From Streptomyces zagrosensis (lineage in GTDB: Bacteria > Actinomycetota > Actinomycetes > Streptomycetales > Streptomycetaceae), in the NCBI RefSeq assembly GCF_014203645.1, contig NZ_JACHJL010000022.1:1-64000 (forward strand): a DNA stretch of 64,000 bases, written 5' to 3'. Below, piece after piece: positions 1 to 8,685 of this stretch; positions within the stretch are counted from its first letter, which is position 1; each line of letters opens with the position of its first letter. The notes beneath the pieces are model-generated. The model made no database searches. It worked only from the letters and a program-made list of their open reading frames with translations, and was not told the origin of the DNA. The position numbers and the translations under genes were made by a program.

Positions 1-100
1 AGAAGCACTACTCCGATCAGGCAGCGGCCAAAAGAGCCAACCTGAAAACCCGTCACCTCTCTGACCAGCTGATCAGCACCTCCCGAGCAACGGGGAAACC

Positions 101-475
101 TCAGGTCCCGCCCACTCGGCGCATCTGCGTGCAGCCGTCACGGCGGCATAACTGGGCAACCGCTTCCTCGAACTCGGTGCCGGTCACCACGTCGATGGCA
201 GCCAGCGTCCGCTGTCCGGCGGCGATCTCCTCCTGTCGTCTCCAAGCGTCGTCCTTGCTTCGCAGCAGTCGGTCGGTACGCCAGAGCCGCCACACCATCC
301 AGCCGATTCCTGCAGCGGCAAGCAGGGCGCCAAGGTATAGCAACAGCATCGGCTGCAGCAGACCGAGCAGGACCAGCGCGGCAAGCACTCCTGCTACTGC
401 TTTGTTCCGGGTGGTGCGTCGTCTGCGCACCGCCTTGCCCTTACGTTTGGCCGCCCTTTCCGCCCCCTCTTGCAC
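101..475 (-). pseudogene. Truncated Mrr-type restriction endonuclease (membrane-anchored family)
   Basis: The 124-residue frame starts with a basic stretch and two hydrophobic segments (about residues 26-60). A charged linker follows, then the opening of an Mrr-like nuclease domain: TGTEFEEAV, then CRRDG, then RRVGG at the very end. In the family this region leads into the catalytic G-D-x-G-x-D motif, which is absent here because the frame stops directly after GGT. The sequence beyond the stop does not resume the domain in any frame I can follow, so a deletion or rearrangement removed the catalytic part. It lies downstream of the helicase gene on the same strand. The product would be an inactive membrane stub. 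Confidence 0.55.
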
Positions 476-619
476 CGGCCGGGATAATTCCTCCCTGTCG
501 TGCAGTGTGGGCGTGCCGAGCGGCCCCGCCAGGGTGTAGTCAGGCCATTGGCTTGAACCTCTCGGCCCCTGCCCGGCTCCAGCCGTCAGCCCGTGCTCGA
601 CAAGATCGCCCTCGCCTGC

Positions 620-2878
620 TCACAGGCCAAGTTCGGCCAGGGCGGCCTGGCGCTGCGGGGTGAGGATGGAACGGCGTCGTCGCAGGTTACTCAGCCACTG
701 TCCCAGGCGCACTTGTTGTCCTTCCACCTCCTCGATGTGCCGCTGGGGAACATCGAGATGGCCTTCTCGTTCGCGGAACCTCCGGGCGGCGGCCAACCCG
801 CGTTGGAAGGCACGCTCGCGCGCCGGCAGGTGGTTCTCCGTTGCCGATTCAGCGGGCGCGTCGGGCAGTTCGAGAAGTCCCAACTCCTTGAGTAGGGCTC
901 TTTGTTCTGACTGCAGGCGGTCGAAGCGCGCGCGCTGGGCTTCGAGCCACGCCTGTGCCTGGGAGGCTGTGTCGTTGTCTGCCAGGCTCTGGCGGGCGGT
1001 GTGGTAGGACCGCTGCCAGGTGATCGACCAGCGCGGGTTCCACCACCGGTCTAGGGCAGTGAGGGCGGCGATGCGCTGGTCGGAGAGGGTCTCGGCGCGG
1101 GTGCGCTGGGTGGCCAGCCAGCGGCCGAGGGGAAAACCGTCGTGGATCTCGTCGACAGGTGCGGCGAGGTGGCCGTGACGGGCGGCGTATGCGGCGGCGT
1201 GGGCCAGCGCACGGTCGAAGGCCTGCTGGCGGGGGTCCCAGATGATGCCGAGGCGTTCGAGGGCCTGGACGCGTACGGCGTCGAGTGTGCCCTTGGTGTG
1301 CAGATGGCGTTGCCAGGTCAGCCAGCGTCCCAGGGGGTAGCCGGTGGAGTCCTCGTAGGTCTGGGGGACGTCGAGGTGCTGGTGAGTGTGGCGGTAGCGG
1401 CGGGCTGCGGTGAGGCCGCGGCGCCATTCGGCGCTCTTGGGGGCCAGGACGCGCAGGGACAAGGCGAGGGCGATCTCGTCGGCCTGAGTGGGGCGGTCGA
1501 AATGCAGCCAGGCTTCGGGGTCCTCGGGGGGCATGGTGGGGCGGTGGGTGCGCGGGTCGGACAGGCGGGCGTCGAGGCGGTCGTCGTGGGAGCGCAGGGC
1601 CTGGATGGTGCGCCACAGCGGAGTGTAGGCATCCGCGCCAAGGAGGTCGTCGGGGTCTTCTTCGGGGGTGAGGTAGACGGGTACGACAAGGGTGGCCTTC
1701 TTGCCGGCGCCGGGGTGCTGGCGCAGGGCGCGGCCGACGGCCTGGACAGTGTCGACGGGGCTGTTCTTGGGGTCGACGAAGACCACCGCGTCGATGTCGG
1801 GCACGTCGATGCCCTCCCCCAGCACACGGGCGTTGGACAGGACGGCCGGTGTGTCGGGGTTGGTGTGGGAGGTGAATTCGAGCAGGAGGCGGCGGCGGAT
1901 CTGCGGGGTGTGGCTGCCGCTGACCCAGTCCGCCCACAGCCCCTGGGGGCGCAGGGGTGCGGGAAGAGCGGCGGCCGTCTCCGCCAGGGTGGTGGCGAAG
2001 GCGCGGGCGTTGGCGACCCGGTGATGGAAGGTCAGGATGCGGCGCAGCTTGTGGTCGTGGATGGCGCGCAGGACGGCGACCTGACGGCCGGCCAGGTGCA
2101 GTCCGTCGACACCCGCGCCGGCTCCGGTGGCCAGCCAATCGCGCAGGTCCGCGTCGGTGACGACGGGGACGAGGATCTGGTAGTCGGCGAGCAGCCCGAG
2201 ATCGATGGCGTCGGAGAGGTTGAGGTGGTAGGCGACGGGACCGAAGAGGTCTTCGTCGTCCATGGAGGCCACCGTCTCTGTTCCGTCGCCGTCCGGGGCG
2301 TCGTCGGGGTCCCAGATGCGGGGGGTGGCGGTCAGGTAGAGGCGGCGGGCGGCCGGTACCTGGTCGTCGTGGTGGACGGCGGCCCAGGCCTTGCCCAGGC
2401 GGCCGGCCGTACGGTGCGCTTCGTCGACGACCACCAGGTCCCAGGAAGGCAGGTGGTGGTCACGGTGGGCGGCGATGACGGCGGGCAGGGAGGCGTAGGT
2501 GACGTAGACGGTGACCGGACCGGGACTGGCCTGTCCGACCAAGGAGGCTAATTCGGCGGGCTCGGTGGTGAGGGGAACGTCGGCACCGAGCGGTCGGTGG
2601 TCGAGGGCCTGGCGTTGGGAGCACACGGCGATGGCGGTGCCGTCGCGTCCGGCCAGGCTCCAGGACCGTATCGTCTGGGACAGCAGATCCAGGGTCGGCA
2701 GCAGCACCAAAACCCGTCCCCGCGGGGCGATGCGGGCGGCAGTGCGGGCAGCGATCAGGGTCTTGCCGGTGCCGCACGCGGCGATCACACTCGCGCGCGG
2801 GTGCTGACCCAGTGTGCGGGTGGCGGCCGCGACGGCGTCCTTTTGGTGAGGGCGCAGTTCGAGGGGTGTTGTGGCCAT
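620..2878 (-). CDS. DEAD/DEAH helicase with C-terminal helicase-associated (HA) repeats
   Basis: A superfamily 2 helicase of 752 residues. The Q-like start LRPHQKDAV is followed by Walker A ACGTGKT (about residue 35), DEAH box VVVDEAHR (about 150), motif III LTATPR (about 180) and motif VI QAVGRALRQH (about 385), all intact. The C-terminal half carries three or four HA units with the recurring pattern W-x-G-L/H-x(2)-A and Y-x(2)-x-H-G-H-L-x-x-P followed by LGxWL. Such proteins are common on actinomycete plasmids and islands; their substrate is not established. It is last in the minus-strand run herA-sbcD-sbcC-nurA, 143 bases after nurA, so it may be cotranscribed and supply unwinding. No strong ribosome binding site precedes the ATG, so the start is less sure than the function. 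Confidence 0.85.
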   Translation of the reverse strand: MATTPLELRPHQKDAVAAATRTLGQHPRASVIAACGTGKTLIAARTAARIAPRGRVLVLLPTLDLLSQTIRSWSLAGRDGTAIAVCSQRQALDHRPLGADVPLTTEPAELASLVGQASPGPVTVYVTYASLPAVIAAHRDHHLPSWDLVVVDEAHRTAGRLGKAWAAVHHDDQVPAARRLYLTATPRIWDPDDAPDGDGTETVASMDDEDLFGPVAYHLNLSDAIDLGLLADYQILVPVVTDADLRDWLATGAGAGVDGLHLAGRQVAVLRAIHDHKLRRILTFHHRVANARAFATTLAETAAALPAPLRPQGLWADWVSGSHTPQIRRRLLLEFTSHTNPDTPAVLSNARVLGEGIDVPDIDAVVFVDPKNSPVDTVQAVGRALRQHPGAGKKATLVVPVYLTPEEDPDDLLGADAYTPLWRTIQALRSHDDRLDARLSDPRTHRPTMPPEDPEAWLHFDRPTQADEIALALSLRVLAPKSAEWRRGLTAARRYRHTHQHLDVPQTYEDSTGYPLGRWLTWQRHLHTKGTLDAVRVQALERLGIIWDPRQQAFDRALAHAAAYAARHGHLAAPVDEIHDGFPLGRWLATQRTRAETLSDQRIAALTALDRWWNPRWSITWQRSYHTARQSLADNDTASQAQAWLEAQRARFDRLQSEQRALLKELGLLELPDAPAESATENHLPARERAFQRGLAAARRFREREGHLDVPQRHIEEVEGQQVRLGQWLSNLRRRRSILTPQRQAALAELGL

Positions 2879-3021
2879 GGGGTGGACGCCGCTCCGGGAC
2901 GTGAGTTGGTGAGGCGGTCATTGTGGCATCGAGGGAAGGGGCTACTCGGCGGTGCGTGACAACCAAGTGCAGGGTGGAGTTGGTGGGTCTTGCGGACGCG
3001 GAGCCAGCTGGGAATGCGGGT

Positions 3022-4056
3022 TCAGCCTGCTGCTGCCACGCGTAGGGCCCGGCTGAGCAGGACAGGGTTGCCCATGCGTCGGCGTAGTTCCCTCTCCAGT
3101 CCGGCGACCGGCACCAGATTCTGCGGGGCCCGGGTGTCTTTGTACTCGATGCTGGCGTACCGCGGCAGGAGGGCCTGGGAAAGATTTGCCAGTTCGATCG
3201 CCTCGGACACGGGAATGTCGGCGGCGCACTCCAGCCGCACGATCCCAGCCCATGGGGCGCCGGGTGTGCACGGGAGGCGCAGGTACCAGGCGTGGCGGTC
3301 CCAGGAGGTGCCCATCAAGAACACGGGGGTGCGTTCGCTGGAGGCCAGGGCGGCGATCATGGCGTGCAGGTCGGGTGGCAGGTAGGCGGTGCGGTGGGAC
3401 TTGATGAATCCCAGTGCGCGCGGCAGGTGGGTACGGCCGCGCAGGGGGCCGTCCACGACCAGGAGGTCCGAGTCTTCGCGAACGCCGTGGCCGGTCAGGG
3501 CGGTGCGGGCGTGGGTGGCGACGAGGACCTCGAGGTCGGTGAGCTGGCGTTGTAGTGCCGTGGAGAGGAGCACTGCGAGGTTCTGGTCCTGGTCGTCGGG
3601 GGTGATGTGGGCTTTGTAGGTTCCGGCCGTGGTGGGCGCGTCGGCGGCGTTGGTGGCGGTGGTGAACAGGCCGCGCCGGTAGTCGACGGTCAGCAGATGG
3701 GCGCCGCGGTCGGGGCAGCAGCAGACGGTGCCTGCTGCGTACGAGGCGCACAGGGCCATCAGAGCGTGCCTGGCTGTGTTGCTGGGGCGTATGGCTGGTT
3801 CGGCGGATGGGGGTTGTTCGATCCAGATGCGGGCCTCGACGCGGCGCACGCCGTCGACGAACAGGACGGCGCCCGGGGCGGATACCTGGGAGGGCGAGAT
3901 GGGCTTCCAGTCGGCCGGGGCGAGTTCGAGGTGGGGGGTGACTTTGGCTGTGGAGTCGCCAATGCCGTTCTCGGCATTGGCGACGCTGGAGCCGTAGGTG
4001 GGGTCCCAGCCGTCGACGTGGAACCGCATGCGGGGAGCCTGTGCTGTGCTGGTCAT
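3022..4056 (-). CDS. nurA: NurA-like nuclease, partner of HerA
   Basis: A 344-residue protein. The hydrophobic strand followed by VDGVRR (Asp68) matches NurA motif I, where the aspartate binds the catalytic manganese. The C terminus has the sequence YKDTRAPQNLVPV followed by LERELRRRMG, typical of bacterial NurA relatives. In archaea NurA is a 5'-3' nuclease that docks on the HerA hexamer to resect DNA ends prepared by Mre11-Rad50. The ATG was chosen because it overlaps the sbcC stop in an ATGA quadruplet (4053-4056), which implies translational coupling. An upstream in-frame extension lies wholly inside sbcC and was rejected. Identification rests on the motif and on the neighbours; overall similarity to characterised NurA is probably low. 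Confidence 0.72.
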   Translation of the reverse strand: MTSTAQAPRMRFHVDGWDPTYGSSVANAENGIGDSTAKVTPHLELAPADWKPISPSQVSAPGAVLFVDGVRRVEARIWIEQPPSAEPAIRPSNTARHALMALCASYAAGTVCCCPDRGAHLLTVDYRRGLFTTATNAADAPTTAGTYKAHITPDDQDQNLAVLLSTALQRQLTDLEVLVATHARTALTGHGVREDSDLLVVDGPLRGRTHLPRALGFIKSHRTAYLPPDLHAMIAALASSERTPVFLMGTSWDRHAWYLRLPCTPGAPWAGIVRLECAADIPVSEAIELANLSQALLPRYASIEYKDTRAPQNLVPVAGLERELRRRMGNPVLLSRALRVAAAG

Positions 4057-7000
4057 GTGCCCTGCCGGGTGACGGTGGAGGTGTGGCTGTCGCGCTGGAC
4101 GTGGAACTGGACAGGGATCTGTTCGGCAAGTGCGGTGACGTGGGTGATCACTCCGACCATCCGCTCTCCCTGGGAGAGGTTTTGCAAAGTGTCGGCGACG
4201 GTCTGAAGCGAATCGGTGTCGAGGGTGCCGAAGCCTTCGTCGAGGAAGATGGACTCCAGTTTCGTGGCACTGCCCAGGCCTGCCAGTTGGTCGGAAAGGG
4301 CCAGTGCGAGGGCCAGGCTGGCCTGGAAGGTTTCGCCGCCGGACAGGGTGCGCACCGAGCGTGAGGAGTCGGCGTCGAAGTGGTCGATGACGTAGAAGTC
4401 GCCTTTTTGGTGGCTGAGGTCGAAGCGGTCGTCCGACAGTTGGCGCAGTGACTGGGAGGCGCCGGCGACCAGTGTGTCGAGGGCTGAGTTGGCGAGCCAC
4501 TGGGGGAACTTGTTGGACCGCATCAGCCGGGCCAGTTCGGCGGCCACCTGTTGCCGGGTGTGGGCGGTGTCGATCTTTTCTCGTATTGAGGCGGCATCGG
4601 CGAGGCTGCGTTGGATCATTTCGACCTGGCCGCGGGCGCGTTCGGCGGCGACAGCCACCACTCGCGGGGCCTGTGCGGCGCGATCTGGGCCGTCTTTGAG
4701 GTCGTGGGGATCCAGGTCGTCATCGCGCAGGAGAGCTTCCAGTCGGCCCAGGAGTTGTTCGGCTTCGTCGTGGGCGCTTTGGGCGTCGGTGTGGGCGCGC
4801 GCGGTGTCGTGCTGTCGGTCGCTGGCCCCGCGGTCGGCCCAGGCGGTGAGGGTGGCCCAGGCGGTGGCTAGGTCATCGAGGTCGAGGCTCGGTGGATTGA
4901 GTGCCGCGACTGCATCCCGGGTGGCCGTCAATGCGGATCGGGCAGTTGCGGTGCGCTGTTGGCACTGTTTTTGCTCGCTCGTGGCTTGCTTGGCTGTTTC
5001 GCGTGTGCGGCCGGCGTCAGCGGTGGCTGTCTGAACGGCTTCTTCGAGGCGGGTGCATTCCTCAAAGAGGGTCGGTAGTCCGTCTTCCGGCGGCGCCTGG
5101 CCCAGGAGTGTGTCTAGTTCACTCAGGCGGTCGGTCAAGGTGGTCTGCTCGCGGCCGGCCGTTGCGGCGTCCCGGACGACTGCGGTGTGGGCGCTCCGGG
5201 CGTCGTTGTGCGCACTGTCGGCTGCAGCCAGTGCGGTGGCCGCGTCCGAGTAGGTCTTTTCGGCGTCGGCGGTTGCGGTTGCGGCGGCCTCGAGGTCGCG
5301 TTCTACGGTGGCGGTGCGGGTGCGGGCCCAGGTCTCCAGGTCGGCCCAGGCCGCGGTCAGGTCGTCGGTGTCGAGGGCCGGCGGGTCAAGAGCGGTCAGC
5401 GTGCCAAGCGTCGAATGCAGGGTGTTGCGGGCCTGGTCGCGTTCTCGTTGCAGCGTGGCGGTGGCCGATGTGGCGGAGTCGTGGGCCGTTTTGGCTTTCT
5501 GTACTGCGTCGCGTGCCTTCTGCTCATCAGTAGCCAGCTGGTCGCGGGATGCGGTGAGTTCGTCGAGGTGGGCGCGGTCGGTGCCGCAGTGGCGGTCGGG
5601 GCCGGCGGGGCGGTCGGGCAGCAGCGTGCTCAGCCTTGTGTCGAGCAGGGTGTGCTGTGTGGTCAGCCTGTCAACCGCCCGCTGTTTGTCGGCGACCCTA
5701 GCCTTGGCGTCCTCGTATCGGGCCAGCAGGTCCTGTTGTTCGGCTACTGCTGTGGCCTGCGCCGCCTCGGCCGTGTCGAGGGCCGGATCGGACAGCGGCG
5801 GCGGGAGGGTGGTGACGCTCTGCTCGCAGACCAGGCAGGCGTGGCCCACCTGAAGCTGAGGACGCAACTGTGCGGCACCGGCGAGGGCTCGGGCCTCCTC
5901 GAGCGCGGAGGTGGCCGCGTTCAGGCGTTCTTGCGCGTCGGTTGCTGCAGCCGCAGCCTGGTTGGCCGTCTCGACCCAGTTGTCCAGCTCTTTGGCGGCA
6001 TCAGGAAGCAGGCCGATGGCGTCGAGGAGTTGGTCGAGCGTCTGGTGTGCTTCGGTGAGCCGGCTACCGTCGCCAGCGGTGGTAAGCGCGTGGCAAGCCC
6101 GTTCGTGTTGGTCACGGGCCTCGGCCAGTTGCCCGGCGGCGGCTTCGATCTCGTCGGAGTGAGCTGCTGCTCGGCTGGTCAGGTCGGTGGCGCCGTCGGG
6201 GGTGCGGACGGCAGCCAGCAGTTGTTGGCGGCGCTGCAATTTCTCGTGCGTCTGCCGGGCCTGGTCGCGGTGTTCACGGGTTTTCTCGGTATTGCGGCGG
6301 GCCTGGGCGACGGCGTCCTCCAACACCTTCAGCTGGTCCTCGCACAGCGCCAGCTCGTCTTTGGCGCGCTCGGCAGCGGCGACAACACCGTCGCGGCGCC
6401 CGGCCAGGTCGGCTCTTTCGAGGTACCGGTCGCGGGCGACGGCCAGGTCGGCGCGCTGCGGGCCCAACTGGGCCGCTTTGGTGGCCCCGGAGAGCGTTTC
6501 AGCGGCCGTGTCGGCGGCGTCGCGGGCCTGTTGGGCAGCCGTCTGGGCTTGTGTGGCTTGGAGCTGCAGCTCTTCGGTGTCGTCGGGCGTGCGGATGGAG
6601 GTCAGCAGTTCAGTCTCGCTGCGCAGTTTGTCGGCATGGGCGGCGGCATCGTGTGCGCGGGTGCGTGCCTCGTTGATGCCGGGCACGAGTTGGTCGACGG
6701 TGACGGCCAGCTGTCGAAGTGCGGAGACCCTGGTCTGCGCGGCGGCCTCGGCTTCGGGGGTGGCGTCGGTGTGCCGGCCCAGCTGGTCGTTGAGGACCTC
6801 GATCTCCTTGGCTGCTTCGTCTGCCTGAGCGCCGGCGCGCTTGCCGATGCCTTCGTGCTGGGCAGCGCCGAGGAGTTTGAGGAGGATCTGCTGCCGGGCG
6901 CTGGCGTTGGCGGACAGGAACCGGGCGAAGTCGCCCTGGGGCAAAACGACGCACTGGCAGAAGTCGTCGAAGGACAGCCCGAGCAACTTCTCGATGGCGG

Positions 7001-7406
7001 GGTTGAGTTCCTTGATCTCCCCGGCCAAGACCTCCGGCTGCGGCCCGTCTGCCTCGACCACGACGGCGGTGGAGTCGGTGAACTGCACCAGGCTGACGGA
7101 CTTTTGCTGGATCTGTTGCCCGACGCGTCGGACCTCGCGGGCGACCTGGTAGCGCTGCGCCCCGACGTCGAAGGTGAGCGAGACCGTGCAGCGGTTGCTC
7201 GTGGGGGCGAGTGCGTAGGAGATGGCGTTGCTGCGTCCCCACCGGTAGGCCGACCCGTACAGGGCGAAGGTCAGCGCGTCGAGGATGGTGGACTTGCCTG
7301 ATCCGGTGGGGCCGATGAGGGCGAAGTAGTCGCTGTCGGTGAAGTCGACCACGGTGGGGGCACGGAATCCGGCGAAGCCGTTGAGCTCCAGGCGAACGGG
7401 ACGCAT
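4053..7406 (-). CDS. sbcC: Rad50/SbcC-type SMC-like ATPase
   Basis: A 1,117-residue protein with an N-terminal ABC half (Walker A GPTGSGKST, about residue 33; Q-loop QGDFARFL). Long alanine/glutamine-rich coiled coils surround a zinc hook, CLVC at about residues 521-524. The C-terminal half has signature LSGGETFQASLALALAL (about 1020) and Walker B IFLDEGFGTLD (about 1055). This is the complete Rad50/SbcC layout. With SbcD it should form the ATP-driven end-processing nuclease that opens hairpins and protein-blocked ends. The ATG follows an AAAGGA site seven bases away and lies 35 bases after sbcD. Its stop overlaps the nurA start. The intact 3.35-kb frame argues that sequence quality here is good. 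Confidence 0.95.
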   Translation of the reverse strand: MRPVRLELNGFAGFRAPTVVDFTDSDYFALIGPTGSGKSTILDALTFALYGSAYRWGRSNAISYALAPTSNRCTVSLTFDVGAQRYQVAREVRRVGQQIQQKSVSLVQFTDSTAVVVEADGPQPEVLAGEIKELNPAIEKLLGLSFDDFCQCVVLPQGDFARFLSANASARQQILLKLLGAAQHEGIGKRAGAQADEAAKEIEVLNDQLGRHTDATPEAEAAAQTRVSALRQLAVTVDQLVPGINEARTRAHDAAAHADKLRSETELLTSIRTPDDTEELQLQATQAQTAAQQARDAADTAAETLSGATKAAQLGPQRADLAVARDRYLERADLAGRRDGVVAAAERAKDELALCEDQLKVLEDAVAQARRNTEKTREHRDQARQTHEKLQRRQQLLAAVRTPDGATDLTSRAAAHSDEIEAAAGQLAEARDQHERACHALTTAGDGSRLTEAHQTLDQLLDAIGLLPDAAKELDNWVETANQAAAAATDAQERLNAATSALEEARALAGAAQLRPQLQVGHACLVCEQSVTTLPPPLSDPALDTAEAAQATAVAEQQDLLARYEDAKARVADKQRAVDRLTTQHTLLDTRLSTLLPDRPAGPDRHCGTDRAHLDELTASRDQLATDEQKARDAVQKAKTAHDSATSATATLQRERDQARNTLHSTLGTLTALDPPALDTDDLTAAWADLETWARTRTATVERDLEAAATATADAEKTYSDAATALAAADSAHNDARSAHTAVVRDAATAGREQTTLTDRLSELDTLLGQAPPEDGLPTLFEECTRLEEAVQTATADAGRTRETAKQATSEQKQCQQRTATARSALTATRDAVAALNPPSLDLDDLATAWATLTAWADRGASDRQHDTARAHTDAQSAHDEAEQLLGRLEALLRDDDLDPHDLKDGPDRAAQAPRVVAVAAERARGQVEMIQRSLADAASIREKIDTAHTRQQVAAELARLMRSNKFPQWLANSALDTLVAGASQSLRQLSDDRFDLSHQKGDFYVIDHFDADSSRSVRTLSGGETFQASLALALALSDQLAGLGSATKLESIFLDEGFGTLDTDSLQTVADTLQNLSQGERMVGVITHVTALAEQIPVQFHVQRDSHTSTVTRQGT

Positions 7407-7441
7407 CTGAGGATCCTTTGGACGGAGTGCAGGCCTGGGTT

Positions 7442-8611
7442 TCAGGGACGGGTGGTCGAGCGGGTCAGGTCGTCGTGGAGCTGGTTGAACAAAGCCGCGA
7501 CCCGGTCGTCGCTGACGCCGACGCTGTGGCAGTAGTCGGCAAACAGCTGCGCCGGCGTCCTGACGGGCTGGTCTACGCTGATCCCTGCCGTGACTGCGGT
7601 ACCCGCATGATCGGGGTGGATCAGGATCTGCAGGGCGTTGGGGAGGGCTTCGTACAGGTCCTCGCGCATGCCGGCGTAGCCGGGCTGGGTGACCACGAGC
7701 CTGAGGTAGTCCTTGCCGTAGCCAGCGGGATCGGCGGTGAGCTGCGCGACAGTCCCGTGGACGGTGCGCAGACTGCGGCCGGCGGTGACGGGAATGTCGG
7801 TGATGTGTGCGGGGGTACCCGGGGATGCTTCGACGAGGCAGACGACGTGGGTGTTGTTCTGTTCTCCGAAATCGATGGCGTAGGGAGAGCCGCTGTAGTG
7901 CACTGGGCAGGCAGCCGGGATCTGCTGCCTGCGGTGCAGGTGCCCCAGGGCAACGTAGTGCGCCTCGACGGGGAAGATCGCGGCGGGCACGTGGTACTCC
8001 ATGATCGACTGGGCGGGCCGCTCGCCGCCACCGAACTTGCCGCCTGTGCACGTCAGGTGGGCCATGATGATGTTGACGGCGTCCGGGGTGAAGGTGCCCG
8101 TGAGATTGGTTAGGACATCGCGGACGAGCTGGTCGTAGGCGCCGACGTTCTGCGAGGGGGTGTTAGCGATGATCTCGGCGGCGCGGACGGCGTAGCGCTG
8201 GGAGAGGAACGGCAGGACGGCGATGTTGACGTGCTCGTTGGTGGACTTGGCGCGGAAGGTGTGCACGCCGCCCTTTGCGGCTGATCTGGCCTGGCCGTAG
8301 ACGTGGATGCCGGCGACGTCCATCAGTGGCTTGTAGGCCTCGAATGTGGCGCCGTGGTCGTGGTTGCCGGCGATGAGGACGACCTCGATGTTCTGCCTGG
8401 CCAGGTGGAGCAGGGTACGCACGACGAGTCTGTGTGCGTCTGCGGTCGGTGCGACGTTTTCGTAGATGTCGCCGGCTACGAGGACGGCGTCGACGTCGTT
8501 GTCGACGGCGATCTGGGTGATCTCCCGCAGGACGCCGGCCTGCTCCTCGAGCCGGTTGCGGCTCTTGAGGGTTTTGCCGATGTGCCAGTCGGAGGTGTGA
8601 AGGAACTTCAC
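7442..8611 (-). CDS. sbcD: Mre11/SbcD-type exonuclease
   Basis: A 389-residue metallophosphoesterase. Phosphoesterase motifs are present in order: SDWHIG (residues 7-12), GDIYEN, GNHDHG, then GHLHRR, together supplying the two-manganese site of Mre11/SbcD. The rest is an SbcD-type C-terminal cap. The start is a GTG that gives VKFLHTSDWHIG directly; an AAAGGA sits seven bases before it, and longer in-frame starts run through non-conserved sequence and were rejected. It lies 74 bases after herA and 35 bases before sbcC. It should partner the SbcC encoded next door. SbcD nucleases cut 3'-5' and open hairpins or protein-capped ends, which would matter for a linear replicon with covalently bound terminal protein (inference). 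Confidence 0.93.
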   Translation of the reverse strand: MKFLHTSDWHIGKTLKSRNRLEEQAGVLREITQIAVDNDVDAVLVAGDIYENVAPTADAHRLVVRTLLHLARQNIEVVLIAGNHDHGATFEAYKPLMDVAGIHVYGQARSAAKGGVHTFRAKSTNEHVNIAVLPFLSQRYAVRAAEIIANTPSQNVGAYDQLVRDVLTNLTGTFTPDAVNIIMAHLTCTGGKFGGGERPAQSIMEYHVPAAIFPVEAHYVALGHLHRRQQIPAACPVHYSGSPYAIDFGEQNNTHVVCLVEASPGTPAHITDIPVTAGRSLRTVHGTVAQLTADPAGYGKDYLRLVVTQPGYAGMREDLYEALPNALQILIHPDHAGTAVTAGISVDQPVRTPAQLFADYCHSVGVSDDRVAALFNQLHDDLTRSTTRP

Positions 8612-8685
8612 GGGCGGGTCCTTTGCGGGTGGCTGAAGCGGAGCAGCGTGTCGCGTCGGTGCGCCGGGGAGCGATGTGGCAGGTG

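Noticed and set aside
1142..2551. Long plus-strand open frame of 469 codons
   Set aside because: It is the antisense of the helicase gene, valine/glycine-rich and without any domain; a typical high-GC shadow.
5187..7301. Plus-strand open frame of 704 codons
   Set aside because: Antisense of sbcC, whose coiled-coil and ATPase motifs are unmistakable. The opposite frame has no recognisable motif.
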